Below are positions 1 through 10,941 of a stretch of 64,000 bases of DNA, one piece after another (the first letter of the stretch is position 1; each line of letters opens with the position of its first letter). The DNA is taken from assembly GCA_936450465.1 (NCBI GenBank), contig OW388300.1:42812358-42876357 (forward strand), read 5' to 3'. The notes beneath the pieces are model-generated. The model was not told the origin of the DNA, ran no database searches, and saw only the letters and a program-made list of their open reading frames with translations. The position numbers and the translations under genes were made by a program. Source of the stretch: Gibbula magus. Its lineage: Eukaryota; Mollusca; Gastropoda; Trochida; Trochidae.

Positions 1-190
1 TGAAATTCCCGGCCGCGTCATACCAAAAGACGTTAAAAGACGGGAGTTGTTGCTTCCTTGCTTGGCACTCAGCATTATAAGGATAAAACAACGCTTGAAC
101 AGGCTGCACTGTGGCTGCCGGGTGCCACAGGCACACAAAAAAATTCCAAATTTACTTTGAAATGAGGACAATAAACTATTGTTGTTATTA
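1..190. other. unidentified sequence at left edge
   Basis: GC-richer than what follows and ending in an AT-rich stretch (GTTGTTATT) just before the composite repeat. It may be the end of a repeat cut by the window edge. I see no second copy in the window and no coding signal. Confidence 0.3.
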
Positions 191-1545
191 AGGATTCAGC
201 ACTAAAGTGCTGAATCCTTGTTGAGATTGGCGTGTTTTATTATTATTCTTCCACGGATTTTGTCCCCAGCACTTTTACTAGAAGGAATGCAGCTACTGCA
301 ACCAAACTTTGCAGAATGATAGCCCTTACTGTGTAGTATTATGCCGCTTCTTTTGGGCACATTCGGCACAAACGTTAAAGGTCGAGTTCGATTCAAAGTT
401 TCGATTTTTAACATGGGAAAAATCTTCAAAATGCAGCTAGAGACTTGCAACCTTTTCGAAAAGATACGTATTGACAGTGCGAGCAGAAAAGTAAATCATG
501 ACGATTTCGTTGGTCACGTGGTGTCGCCGCTATTTTGATTTTAGACACATTTCAAAATTTCCCGACCCCATGTACCTTTGAAAATCTTCTCCTCTGAAGA
601 TACAAGCATTAGAAAGCTCATATTTTCACATAATGTAGCTTATATATTGCTAACAAAAATGACCTCACGGATTTTGCAAATTCACAATACTTTTTGCACA
701 GTGACCTTTCAAAGTTCGACAATTTTTGAAAATCGCAAACTTCAAAGGGAAATAACTCATAAGCTTTAACCCCAAATTTCAAGATTTGTCCAGGAAAGGT
801 AAGAAAGTACTATGGTCTATACGAATCAACAATAAAATCGATGCTGAACAGTCATTTCCGGTTTTTGAGAACGGGTACATAATTACAGATAATAACACTG
901 ACAATTTTAACATGGGGGGACTATTCAAAATGCACTTAGAGACCTAACGATTGTTTTATATAATAGAGAGGAACACTACAGACAAAAAAGTCAATCATAA
1001 CAATTTTGTAAGATGTACGGTTTCGTCGCTATTTATGCGAAACTATTCACACTATTTGAATAACAGAAACGAAGGATGTCAGGTCACGCCCATAGACTGT
1101 GTAAAAGTCGCAATTCCTTTGTTCTTCTATTATATGTTTTAACTCGGATTCAGCCGAAACTACGAGAGTTAACATTTTTAAAATAAAGGTACCGATAGTA
1201 CTCAGTATGGAGTCAATGTGTGTAACATTTGGGCCTAAAATTGGTGCCATCATTCAAGGTCCAGTTCGAATCTAATTCTCCATTTTTAACATGGGAAAAA
1301 ACTTCAAAATGCAGATAGAGACATGGAACTTTTTTTAAAAGATGCACAATAACCATTCGAGAAAGAAAGTAAATCATGGCGATTTCGTACGTCACGTGGT
1401 TTAGGCGCCATATTGATTTTTTTACAATTTAGGTATCAATAATGGTACAGACATGCTAGAGACTTGCAACTTGTGTTGAAAGATATATTTATTGATTATA
1501 TTTCAACTAATTGAATCATTTATGCGCTGAATCCTTTTATCGTCG
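191..1545. repeat. composite repeat with three diverged internal direct repeats
   Basis: The left end is a short palindrome with 12-bp arms (192-203 and 206-217) built on GGATTCAGCACT. The right end carries a related GCGCTGAATCC (about 1525-1537), so the block looks like one element bounded by similar ends. Inside, a unit of about 180 bp recurs at about 375-538, 895-1045 and 1255-1440. Each copy has TTTTTAACATGGG-like sequence, then TTCAAAATGCA, an AGAGAC motif, AATCATGRCGATTTCGT or a variant, and a CGCCRYTATT-like end. Divergence between units is high, so the amplification is old. No transposase-like reading frame is visible. The class is unknown; a non-autonomous DNA element or an old satellite are both possible. 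Confidence 0.55.
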
Positions 1546-2235
1546 CTTGCGACTATATTTATTATTATTGTCCTGAAACGTACGTAAAATAACTTCAAAG
1601 TGGTCTATAGCTGCAATAGTTCTCAGTTTGTTAACTACTTAGGCCCCAAATCCAGGCCTGTCTACACTGACTAACATATATACAGTTCCTGTTCACTTCC
1701 TTTTCAAGTTTGTATATTTGATAATATTTGTTAAACTCCGAAAACTGTTCACTTGTTACAACTATTTAAACTTACGAAAGCTACTTTTATTTTGTTTTTA
1801 TTTTGAGTCAATACTGAGTGTATGATAACACTAAAATAGCTACCGAAACGGTTCCAGTCATTTTATTTCACAAGCGAAATTACAAAGTCATGATTATAAC
1901 TATATAACGGTTCTGTATTCCTTGAAATAAGAAACATATTTATCCCAGAGACTGAATTTGAGTGTAACGGTAAACCAGAGATAGTGCAGTTCCCTGTCTA
2001 CCACCCCTGTTAACTCGTCACCTGTACAGCCAGGTGACAGGACAAGTCGACAGGTAGAGAATTATCACCTGGGTGAGACAAGCGTTGTTATCCCATTGAC
2101 AAATTACCTCACGTTTAGGTGCCCTTCAGGTCGTTCAACCATATATAACCACGATACTAGGTTTATTTGAGTGTTTCTTTCGTGTAACAAATAGCAAAGC
2201 ATCCAAGTGGCTAGGGTTGAAACATGGAACAATCT
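1546..2235. other. no recognisable feature
   Basis: AT-rich sequence without open frames. The only structure seen is a small inverted repeat around 2018-2040 (CACCTG ... CAGGTG). Confidence 0.4.
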
Positions 2236-2472
2236 GGGCCGTGTTCAAGAGAGGTTTCAAAGTAATCGCTCAATTAGCGATTACTTTTAAACCTCTCTTG
2301 AACGCGATTGCTCAATGTAGCGCTACGTAGCAAAACGAGCGAACTTCGAGGTTTTGCACCGTGTCGTTCAGGAGAGAATGAGCGCTACTTGAGCGCTACT
2401 TGAGCGCTACTTGAGGGCTACATTGAGCAATCAATGAGCGATAAAAGCGCTCGCTGTTATGAAACGGAGCCC
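2236..2472 (+). mobile_element. foldback MITE-like element, copy 1
   Basis: Full-length copy of a family also present at 10257 (inverted), 12779 and 14480. It begins GGGCCGTGTTCAAGAG and ends with the imperfect inverse (ACGGAGCCC), giving short terminal inverted repeats. Positions about 2242-2302 form a near-perfect hairpin of about 60 bp (GTTCAAGAGAGG ... CCTCTCTTGAAC). A subterminal array of 11-bp GAGCGCTACTT units follows (about 2379-2414). There is no coding capacity, so it must have been mobilised in trans if mobile. The class is inferred from structure only. Confidence 0.7.
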
Positions 2473-2700
2473 TGTTACATGCTACATGGCGGTATGAAAT
2501 CAAACCTGAAACTGAAAGGAAATGTTTTCATTGTACTGATTTTGTCGACGATTCACTGTGATATTTATACTGGCATTAGAGAAAACCTTTTTAAATATTG
2601 ATCGTGTCTGGTTATTAAAGCTTATATTTTAACGGATTGAGAGAAAAACTGTGTCTTTGTCAAAGTGCCGACCCGTTTTTTTAGTTTGCCAAAACAAAGA

Positions 2701-2762
2701 GTGATTGAGTGAGTGAGTTATTGTTAAACGCCGCTTCGGCAATATCGCAGCCATTAGCGGCG
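2701..2762 (-). mobile_element. SINE tail fragment
   Basis: Contains GAGTGAGTGAGTT followed by TTAAACGCCGC and a short inverted GCCGC/GCGGC stretch. It resembles the 3' tail of the tRNA-derived SINE seen full length at 12203 and 53861, in reverse orientation. The tRNA-like head is absent, so this is a fragment or a related family sharing the tail. Confidence 0.5.
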
Positions 2763-3052
2763 ACCAAAACAAAGAAGGAAAAACCTGTTATTTTCTTAAA
2801 CTATTACTCCTTTTATTTTTTATGCGTGTAATTTTACGAATTCCATACGTTACATAACTCATATTTGGTGGTTCTGTACTTATATCGGTTGTTGTTGTTT
2901 TTTTGTTGCCAAAACAAGTTTGTCTTTTCTTGTAGCTGGGAAATTTAGATCCTCTTTTTCCCTCTCTATAGTAGGCTACCGCTAACATTGCGTGATACTT
3001 ATTTGCACTTTGTGAAGTTTGTATTACGTGAGATGAATTGAAGTTATTAGAT

Positions 3053-3541
3053 TTAAAGGGACATAATCATGTTGGTGACGTCACATATATGTCCTTATAA
3101 TTTGTGCTATTTAATTGAGAATTATCAACGTTAACCGAAAATAACCAGTTTAAGGTCAATCAGTTCAGTTTAACGAACATACAACCATATAAAGTCGTGG
3201 TCTTGATCGAAAAACGGACAATGGAATTTAGCTTGCTGCAGCCATTAAGTCAAATGCCTTTGTATTGGATCGAATAGGGCAAGTCAATCAGCTTTCAAAT
3301 GATGTTTAAAGAACTCCGCGTCGAGGATAAAAATCAGATTATCATGTGTATCTACCCATGCTAATAAACATGTCTTCTAACAAGTCACAGACACCCAATT
3401 TCAGACAATTGACGTAATTGGTATTAAAAACTTCTGCACGTAGACAGTGGAGCGAGGCGTAACTCGTTAGCAGACACTCTAATCAGCTTAGTGAGATAAA
3501 GATGAGACTCATTTTTTATCCTCGACGCGGTGTCCCTTTAA
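3053..3541. mobile_element. inverted-repeat DNA element(s) with TTAAAGGGACA ends
   Basis: TTAAAGGGACA (3053-3063) is exactly inverted at 3531-3541 (TGTCCCTTTAA). A longer inverted pair lies inside: CCGCGTCGAGGATAAAAA at about 3316-3333 and its complement at about 3511-3529. The layout fits either one 489-bp element or a smaller element (about 3306-3541) whose left end has diverged. TTAA at both ends suggests TTAA target choice, as in piggyBac-type transposons. No open frame is present, so it is non-autonomous. Confidence 0.55.
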
Positions 3542-3600
3542 CCCTGCATGTACCATTGGTATTGGGACTATGATTGGTTGTTGAATAGTGTCAAGTGCGT

Positions 3601-3691
3601 TCCACTTTCCGATCTTAGCCCTAAGATCAATCGTAAGCTCATCTCTTATCATTAGCTAAGATTGATCTTAGACCTATGGTCGGTTAGTGGA
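3601..3691. mobile_element. short palindromic MITE-like element
   Basis: Arms 3601-3632 and about 3655-3691 are inverted with a few mismatches (TCCACT...CTAAGATCAATC / GATTGATCTTAG...AGTGGA). The pattern, a CTTAG-type core with short arms and a small loop, resembles the element at 54872-54987. Confidence 0.5.
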
Positions 3692-3850
3692 GCGGTTCAT
3701 TGAGGTGTTCAAATGAAGAAAGAGCTATTGAGCAAGACTTATAGCATCGTGGCTCTTTATTTAAAGCCATGCGATTCTTCTTGAGTCACCAAAGTCATGA
3801 AATTCTTCAATTCCGTAAGTTGCATTGGTTGTATACTGTTTTACAGTAGA

Positions 3851-4418
3851 CTTACATTCAATCGCAAAAGAAACGTCACCATATTTGCAACGATTTTAAA
3901 AAAACGAAATATCGGTACTTGTGCCGGATAAAATCTATTATGAATGTGTTTATGGTGACATGATGTGTCGCAATTTCATACATCAGAGTATAATATTTTT
4001 AATTCAATGTTTGTTCAAATAGACTTGAGGTGTTGAAATCGCTTTTTCAAAATGGTTCTTGACCAAAATGTTTTACATTCAGTTAAGATTTTATAAAATT
4101 TATAAATTTCATTAATTAAATATGTTATCGACATAAATAGCCTTCTTGAACTTAAATTTGAAGACGCATCTTTCCTGCAGGGAGTCATAAAACAAGCCAA
4201 AAAGCCCTTTTTGACTCTTATGTCTCGTTTAGTTAAGGAGATTCGGAAACGACGATTTTAAGGATTTCTTAAAACGCGTGTTTTTCAGAAAAATGGACAG
4301 ATAATGTTTTGAAATTTTAAGTTTAGTTTAGTTGGCTTCTGAAGACATGATGTACCTCTCGTGGATTGAATTATCTTGTACTTTGTGTGGTGACGTTTCT
4401 TTTGCGGTTGAGTGTAGG
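3851..4418. mobile_element. 568-bp MITE-like element with 31-bp terminal inverted repeats
   Basis: The ends 3851-3881 and 4388-4418 are inverted over 31 bp with about four mismatches and share an exact GCAAAAGAAACGTCACCA core. The interior is AT-rich and non-coding. Only one copy is visible in the window, so the family is unnamed; the inverted ends are direct sequence evidence. Confidence 0.6.
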
Positions 4419-4588
4419 GCTATGAGGCGACACAAACAAAACTGAAAATACACTTTACTCAATGAGTGATAAATAAGACTTAAACATTGTTTACATCATG
4501 TCTTCCGAAATCAACTACAATGTTTAAAACATTATCTAAAAACATTATCTACTCATGTTTGCGGAAAAGACGCCTTTTCAAACCATCG

Positions 4589-5050
4589 TTTTAGTGGCTT
4601 CATTGTGTCACATATTCCAAATGTTATAAATGGTGTTACTTTATCGAGAAGTACCGACTGTTCCCGAAAACTACCATATAGATGATAGTGGACTGAATAT
4701 ATTGACGATATGAAGGTAAAACCGGACAATATGTCGCGATCGCCAAAAAAGTCAAACGTAACTTTGGAGTCTTATTTATAACAGACAAAACGTCAAATTT
4801 TATTTGATAATGTTTATTATGTCATATAACTTCTGTGCATGTAAATGTAACGTGCAGTTTCGGTTTCCACACATGCATAATGATGTTACTCGATTTTTAT
4901 TGGAAACTAGTAATTATGATATATTTGGCGGTTGGGGATGAGTATGCAAGCTGAGTGAATTTGTTTGTATTGTAAACAGTGCATATGGTGTGTTGGAACG
5001 TATTTAAGCCAAATCAAATTTTATGAAGCACAATGGATGCACCTTTAAAG
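4589..5050. mobile_element. TTAAAGGTGCATCC-type element, copy 1
   Basis: Member of a family also present at 8926, 19167, 23720 and 45775. The right end reads ACAATGGATGCACCTTTAA. The left end is partly decayed (CATTGTGTCACAT). The interior shares a block with other copies: ATAAATGGTGTTACTTTATC, GAGAAGTACCGA and, further in, CATATAACTTCTGTGCATGTAAATG. There is no transposase frame. Terminal inverted repeats plus a TTAA boundary suggest a non-autonomous DNA transposon. Confidence 0.6.
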
Positions 5051-5063
5051 CCGAGACAAGGGG

Positions 5064-5402
5064 GTGAAACAGGTTATCATAGAAAAATTAAGGAAGCAAC
5101 CTGTGTCGAAAGAGGATGCTGTTTTGCAAGTTTATAGTTATGATGTCCCCAAGAAGGCCCATTATGTCGACAATATGTTTATTAATTTAATTTCAATATT
5201 TCATTTCTCAGTAAAAATACCAAGCATTCTGTCTGAAATCATTTTGAAACACCCACGACCCCTTATGTGTTATCATACCCTGGCGAATGGGATTGTGTAT
5301 ATACGTATTTACAAAAATATGATAATTGCTAATTACATGCATTCAAAATTGACTTCATCCGCCAACAGTAATTTTAGGTTTTACTTTGTTGAAAATGAGT
5401 AG
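5064..5402 (+). other. unassigned 112-codon open frame
   Basis: Open frame starting just after the preceding transposon-like element. The first 40 residues are fairly charged (KQVIIEKLRKQ, SKEDAVLQ), while the rest is hydrophobic and AT-codon-driven. No family is recognised and no convincing splice or promoter context is visible. It may be a chance frame. Confidence 0.12.
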
Positions 5403-6058
5403 GCGTTTCTTTTGCCCGCCATAGTGTATATGAATCATTGCATGGAAGAAAAGCTCGTCATACCCGGATGTAGTTAAGGCTATGACGTCTTGGTAGATCA
5501 TCTTATCCTTGTGTATCCTGGGGACAACATAAAATTACATTAAGTATACAAAATATATAAGTCTATTTTAAATTTGGGGGGGGGGGGGGGGGGGGAGTGT
5601 CCTGATTGGTTGCAATTGAATCTAGTTGTGCAATCAGCGACGCCGTTGTAAAAGTGACATTTGCCAATGACACGTCATAATAATAAAATAAACGTAAGTC
5701 CAACGTTTTCTCGTTTAATGTGTTTTCCTCGAAATATGCTGTTTGATTTTGTGAAAACTATTGATCATAAACATGCTTATAAATAAAGAAGACCAAATCA
5801 GAGACAGATACCAAAAATAGTTCATTTGTATCATTTACATCAGACATATTCGAAGGACATATGCTAATGAGCAAGACCCTTAAGAGTAAAATGCCTAGAT
5901 CTTTGAAGTCACTCGGTCGACATTGCCACTAAAAGATGTGTTTTCATTGGTTAAAGGAGAATATTAGAGAAAAACTTTGTTTTAACATGTTTAACAGTAT
6001 TGTTTAAGACAAAGTGTGTCAAAACAATTATTAAAATGCGACATTTTATGTAGAAACG
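5403..6058. other. no gene seen
   Basis: AT-rich sequence apart from the G homopolymer listed separately. Confidence 0.4.
5576..5595 (+). repeat. G20 homopolymer
   Basis: Twenty consecutive G residues. It could form a quadruplex, and its true length in the genome is uncertain because homopolymers are error-prone. Confidence 0.8.
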
Positions 6059-6148
6059 TTGAAAAAACTTTTCTCGTCTCGTGATATGATGTCAAAGATG
6101 CTCTCCCGCGCGCTGAGCCAGTGTATTTTCTACGTTCGTAGTGTTGTT

Positions 6149-6313
6149 ATGACTTTCTCGGATAGCGATGGCAGCGTTGATTTTCAACCATCTGACATAA
6201 ATAGCATCCGTCCTTATCAGTATGAACCTATTGTGAATCAACATTGAGTTGAACACCAGGAATCAAGTGAGGATGAGCTTTCAGAAGTAAACAGTGATAG
6301 AGTTGGAAATACA
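6149..6313 (+). pseudogene. possible remnant of a P2X7-like (transposon-associated) N-terminal exon
   Basis: The translated frame has an acidic serine-rich start (SDSDGS), then IRPYQYEP, then after an in-frame TGA at 6245-6247 it continues SSEDELSEVNSDRVGNT. An acidic lead, a PYxxEP motif, more acidic residues and an R-[VL]-GNT end resemble the N-terminus of invertebrate proteins labelled P2X purinoceptor 7-like, many of which sit in transposon-associated genes. The expected cysteine-rich domain after GNT is missing here; either an intron follows or the gene is truncated. The in-frame stop argues for a dead copy. Identification is from memory of the family's pattern and needs a protein search. 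Confidence 0.35.
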
Positions 6314-6352
6314 GTTTCGTACGTAGGGACTGGCAAACTCTAACGTTACAAT

Positions 6353-7386
6353 TTCACAATAAGTGGATTATGCCATACATTAACTAGTTATTGTCTACAT
6401 GTAGATAACATGGGTGTCAACAACTTATATGTAGTTAATTAAAATATGTTACTACAAAGTATACTGCTTTATTCGTATATATACTGTACCGCTGAAGTAA
6501 CCAGTTGCAAAGGACAAAATGAACCATCTTGATTCTCGATTATTCAAATCATGTTTGCTTTAAAAACGTATTGATATTAAATATTATTATTATTTAGATC
6601 TAACGTACAAACCACTGTTCAATCCTAATCAAGTAAGATAGACAGTAAGATCTACACATAGCTATGTGAGAGACTTGGTAGTCACGAAAACCGGACTAAC
6701 ACGATAACAAGGAACACGCGATATTAGAAGCCTGTAATAACGTAGTGTAAAGCCCTGTTTATACGGCGAACTTTGCAGTGCACATATGCAATATTGCTTA
6801 TAGTAGTAATATACGCATGTTAGTAAAAGTAAATTTACTATGCGTTCATGCGTGTTTAATTTCTGCCTAAGAAAATGGGGGGGGGCACTATCTACGTGTG
6901 CTTTCTACTAGCTCTGCCTTGCAGCTAGTAATTATTTGAACTTAAATTGCTAGACAGTTACGTGTTCTCATATCACAAGTACACAAACCAAGCACCCACA
7001 AGGATTCATCACTGAAACTTATTATTTTTGCAATAATCATTTGTTATGATATTGTGAACGTATACAATCAGTGGAAATGCGTTTCAGTAAATATATTTAA
7101 AAAAACAGGATCCAACATAGACGTAGGAAGGGTTCAAAAGTTGGGGCAAGATTTAGAATTTAGTTAGTGGGGGTGGTGGGGTGTAATACAGGCGACAGAT
7201 ATCATTTTAGCGTTGAATATCACTATAGTTTTCAAATGATTTATAACCAGGAAATATTGTTTGTGTGTCTGACAATGCCATTTGAGCTGCCACGTTGGCC
7301 ATATTAAATTGAAATTAATCTAATACAATTATTAGCCAATGACAAATAATTATACAACTGTGTACTAAGTTTTAAGGCCTACATAT
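6353..7386. other. no recognisable feature
   Basis: AT-rich non-coding sequence with a short G run near 6878-6886. No repeat copy is identified. Confidence 0.4.
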
Positions 7387-7389
7387 CCC

Positions 7390-7468
7390 CATCCTCGGTG
7401 TTACCCAGGGTTTTATATATGCTACTCTCCGCCGGAGCATATATAAAACTCTGGGTAACCGAGGATGA
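7390..7468. repeat. long hairpin
   Basis: Arms 7390-7423 and 7436-7468 are inverted over about 33 bp with only a few differences, separated by a 12-bp CG-rich loop (ACTCTCCGCCGG). The shape is similar to the hairpins at 19624-19790 and 21893-22040. It is probably a small foldback element. Confidence 0.7.
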
Positions 7469-7589
7469 CACATCCCAGAAGAAGGCATTATAAGTTATTT
7501 CCTTATAAAGGACTGTTAATTACGAGTACTCTAAGACTAACTATCACTTATGTATAAAACTGTTTTAATATAACGGATCAAAATGCTCT

Positions 7590-7990
7590 GAACATAGTGA
7601 GACAGATTCCGACGGTTTTCGGTCCTTCTTTCCTCTTTGACACTATCCAAACCTTTCGCCGCGCTGCATCCGTCTTTTCACTTGAAAATTAAAAATATCT
7701 AAACTTCTGTCCAGACTTTGATGAATTACTGCACACCAACGCTGCGCAATATACCATATCAAGTCCGAAACTACCCGAATTCTACGTATTCAACCGATTC
7801 TTCATCTACTCTAATGCCTTCCCTTTCACTGCGCTAAGGACCCAAAGCGGGACATAGAGCATCTCTGACGTCACAGCCTAAACCTGCCGAAGGCTACCGG
7901 TAAATATGCATACGCGCACAGGCAACAGTAGGCGCGGTTGTTATATCGCGTAATTAGTAATTAAACACGGATTTCCGTATTATTTCCGGG
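7590..7990. promoter_or_regulatory. CpG-richer stretch, possible promoter
   Basis: CpG dinucleotides are clearly denser than in flanking DNA (TTTCGCCGCGCTGCATCCG, CGAAGGCTACCGG, ACGCGCACAGG, GGCGCGGTTG). A perfect TGACGTCA lies at 7866-7873. No TATA or transcript evidence is available; a young repeat could also explain the CpG density. Confidence 0.2.
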
Positions 7991-8925
7991 GGAATATGTT
8001 TTTTAAAGTATATTTTACTATAACAGAATATAAATTTTTACAAATATTCAGGGATACAGTATGAGATACCGCTTTCCACCGCTAGTGGATATTGCTTCTG
8101 CTCTCGATTTCAAGCGAAAAAGAACAAAGGTTAGGATTGGAAATCTGAAGTTTGTCACCTCTGTGGGAAGAGAATGGGTACATACCAATAGTTTTGTCTT
8201 TCTCTGTCCTTTGTTCTCATTTGTATTTGTGGAGCACGGAAAAACAAACTAATTGCCAAACTATCATGAAATATTCATAATTACTTTTTTTAAATATGAA
8301 GCAAATTTCGATGGTATACACCCAACGTGGTTATATTTTGATGAGTTGGTATGTTTGTATATCAAAACATGCCGAACCAAACAAATGTTTGACCAAAAAA
8401 AAATTTGTATTTTTTATTTCACCCCATTATTCACTTTCAGAAAAGCATTGACGTATACTCATCATTGCCTCGTTTAGCTTATATGCCTGGATGTTTCTAT
8501 GTAATATAGTACAGTTAGTTATACAGGAGCGAATACATAATATTCCAAAAACAAGAAAATACCCCAAGAGGTTGGGATGTTTCTTTCAGTACAAAGCTAA
8601 GTTTTATGGTAAGAGAAGAGAAACAGCCACTTTTTTTCCCTGATGTGAGCATCCTAAAGCAAGCATCAATTGCAACAATACAAAAAACATCAATCTGATT
8701 ATGAGAATGAAAAATGAACTAAAATGCCACTCAAAGAATAAATATGTTTTTTAAATTTAGACACTATATCATACCACAATCATACAATCATACGAACATA
8801 TAGCACAGTGCTCAGTTTCAAAATACTGCATTGTCTCGTTGTAACAAAAGATGTCATCACAAATATTAAGCAAATTACTTAGTACACAATATTAAGCACA
8901 GAACATAAATCGAATTTAATCCAAC
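7991..8925. other. no confident feature
   Basis: AT-rich. Two short open frames (8061-8252 and 8253-8477, +) follow the CpG-rich stretch but encode nothing recognisable. Confidence 0.35.
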
Positions 8926-9186
8926 TTAAAGGTGCATCCATTATGTTTCATAAATTTTTATTTGGCTTTAATACGTCCCAACAGACCAGATGAGCTGTTT
9001 ACAATACACACACATCCACCGGTTTTCGATCCGAAATCGACACTTTTACCTTCATATCGTCAACATACTAAGTCGAGTATCATCAAAATGGTAGTTTTCG
9101 ATAACAGTTGGTACTTCTCGATAAAGTAAGACCATTTATAGCGTTTGGCATATTTGACCCAAACAACACAATGGATGTACCTTTAA
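8926..9186. mobile_element. TTAAAGGTGCATCC-type element, copy 2 (short)
   Basis: Bounded by TTAAAGGTGCATCCATTATG and the inverse ACAATGGATGTACCTTTAA. At 261 bp it is an internally deleted form of the roughly 460-bp copies at 4589 and 23720. Shared interior includes CTTTTACCTTCATATCGT and GTACTTCTCGATAAAGT, in the opposite orientation to copy 1. Confidence 0.75.
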
Positions 9187-9350
9187 CAAGCATCCCCACA
9201 GCATCCAATACTGCATGGGAATATTCTCATGTCGTTCCAACTGCTCCTTCAAACGGCCAAGTTAATGGTTGATTTCAGAGTTCTTCTAATAATCGCGGAT
9301 CAATTCTAATATTGACAAAGGGATTGTGAATGGGTTTACCACGCCCAGCA

Positions 9351-9838
9351 GCTGATCTTTGAAAAAGTTTCATGCAATCCATTTGTTTCTATTGCCAACC
9401 ATATGTGTTCGTCGTTTACCCATTTCCCCCTGTAAATATGATTTACAATGCAACTGTTTTCTACTGTTTACAGGGACACTGATAAAACAAAAAGTTTAAT
9501 CTATATAACGCTGATCTTTGAATCGTTTAAAGTTTCATGCAATCCATTTGTTTCTATTGCCAACCATATGTGTTCGTCGTTTACCCATTTCCCCCTGTGA
9601 ATATAATTTACAATGCAACTGTTTTCTACTGTTTACAGGGACACTGATAAAACAAAAAGTTTAATCTATATAACGCTGATCTTTGAATCGTTTAAAGTTT
9701 CATGCAATCCATTTGTTTCTATTGCCAACCATATGTGTTCATCGTTTACCCATTTCCTCCTGTGAATATGATTTACAATGCAACTGTTTTCTACTGTTTA
9801 CAGGGACACTGATAAAATAAATGTTAATCTATATAATG
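9351..9838. repeat. three-unit tandem repeat, about 165 bp period
   Basis: Units start at 9351, 9510 and 9675, each with GCTGATCTTTGAA. The units are almost identical; the first lacks about 6 bp. Each contains TTTCATGCAATCCATTTG and GTTTACAGGGACACTGATAA. High identity points to recent duplication. It is non-coding. Confidence 0.9.
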
Positions 9839-10210
9839 TACATACCCACTGTTTAGGGAGGACAGCCGTTATCTATATTAATATACATGTGATATAGATG
9901 TCTGTCATAAACTGACATGCACTGACACGGTACACTTAGATCCGCCCTGGGCTAGCGGGGCTTATCATTTCAATCATAGATAATCGTTAAATACCTACGT
10001 TTTTACATTTCATTCTGACAGATGAAAGTATTATATGATTTATTCGGGATGTTCTTCACAGAGACAATGAGTAAAATAAAGAGGCGTGAGATACCTGGGA
10101 GCAACTGCGAGACCAAATGGTATAAGCTATATAGGCTATTGACGTCTGACGTCTTGTTTTGTAAATGGAAAATCTATGTCACTAGATGATAGTGGTTAGG
10201 TACACAGGGT
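9839..10210. other. no recognisable feature
   Basis: No repeat copy or open frame of note. Confidence 0.4.
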
Positions 10211-10538
10211 ATCAGTAAGCACGACATGTTTGAACTTGAACTGCGAAGATCTGGGTTCCGTTCCATAACAGCGAGCGTTTATAATCGCTCATTGATTGCT
10301 CAATGTAGCGCTCAATGTAGCGCTCAAGTAGCGCTCAAGTAGCGCTCGTTCTCTCCTGAACGCCACGGTGCAAAACCTCAAAGTTCGCTCGCTTTGCTAC
10401 GTAGCGTTACATTGAGCAATCGCGTTCAAGAGAGGTTAAAAAGTAATCGCTAATTGAGCGATTACTTTGAAACCTCTCTTGAACACGGCCATATCAGTAA
10501 GCACGATATGTTTGATCTTCAACTGCGAAGATCTGGGT
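10211..10538. repeat. 46-bp direct repeat flanking a foldback element
   Basis: 10211-10256 and 10493-10538 match at 43 of 46 positions (ATCAGTAAGCACGA ... GCGAAGATCTGGGT). They exactly bracket the foldback element at 10257-10490. This is far longer than any normal target-site duplication, so it is either a staggered-repair product or a pre-existing tandem duplication. Confidence 0.9.
10257..10490 (-). mobile_element. foldback MITE-like element, copy 2 (inverted)
   Basis: Reverse-orientation full-length relative of 2236-2472 and 12779-13026, with the hairpin at about 10427-10487 and AGCGCTCAAGT units at about 10312-10350. The end at TCCGTTCCATAACAGCGAG matches the 3' end of the other copies. 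Confidence 0.75.
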
Positions 10539-10689
10539 GATGTAGATCATGAGATATTTCACTGTACCTTGTTTGAGGTAGATCGTTTTATAGGTGTTTT
10601 TAAAAAATGTGTTTAGCTATGTCCACCGCAGTTATCATTTTAGAAATGGTGTGTTCACTGTGAATGTAATAACAATAATATGCATAAAA

Positions 10690-10835
10690 TTGGAAGAAAA
10701 CAAGATTTTCTGGATAACAATTTCTTCATTGTGAAGATATAGACGACGTTGTATTGGTTGTATTCATACTTTGAACTGTTGCGTATTTACACGATAAAGA
10801 AGTTATTAATCATAAAATCTTGTTTTCTTATGTAT
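10690..10835. mobile_element. inverted pair of Penelope-like-style end sequences
   Basis: The left end reads GAAAACAAGATTTTCTGGAT then AACAATTTCTTCATTG. The right end reads AATCATAAAATCTTGTTTTC preceded by ATAAAGAAGTTATT, so the two ends are inverted. The motif AATAAAGAAGTTRTY...AAAATCNTGTTTTCTT recurs at 11429 and 38690-38880 and resembles terminal sequences of Penelope-like retroelements. It could also be an independent MITE. Confidence 0.4.
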
Positions 10836-10941
10836 TCCACTTGTAATTGCCCCTGAAAAATGTGCATTAGTATGCATTTCATTTAAAGTGAATTATGTTA
10901 TCATATGTACATCTCTACTTTACAAGTCAACGACTGAAGAC

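Noticed and set aside
9351..9838. CRISPR-like array
   Set aside because: Units are contiguous 165-bp tandem copies without unique spacers, and the genome is eukaryotic. The other tandem repeats were rejected as CRISPR for the same reason.
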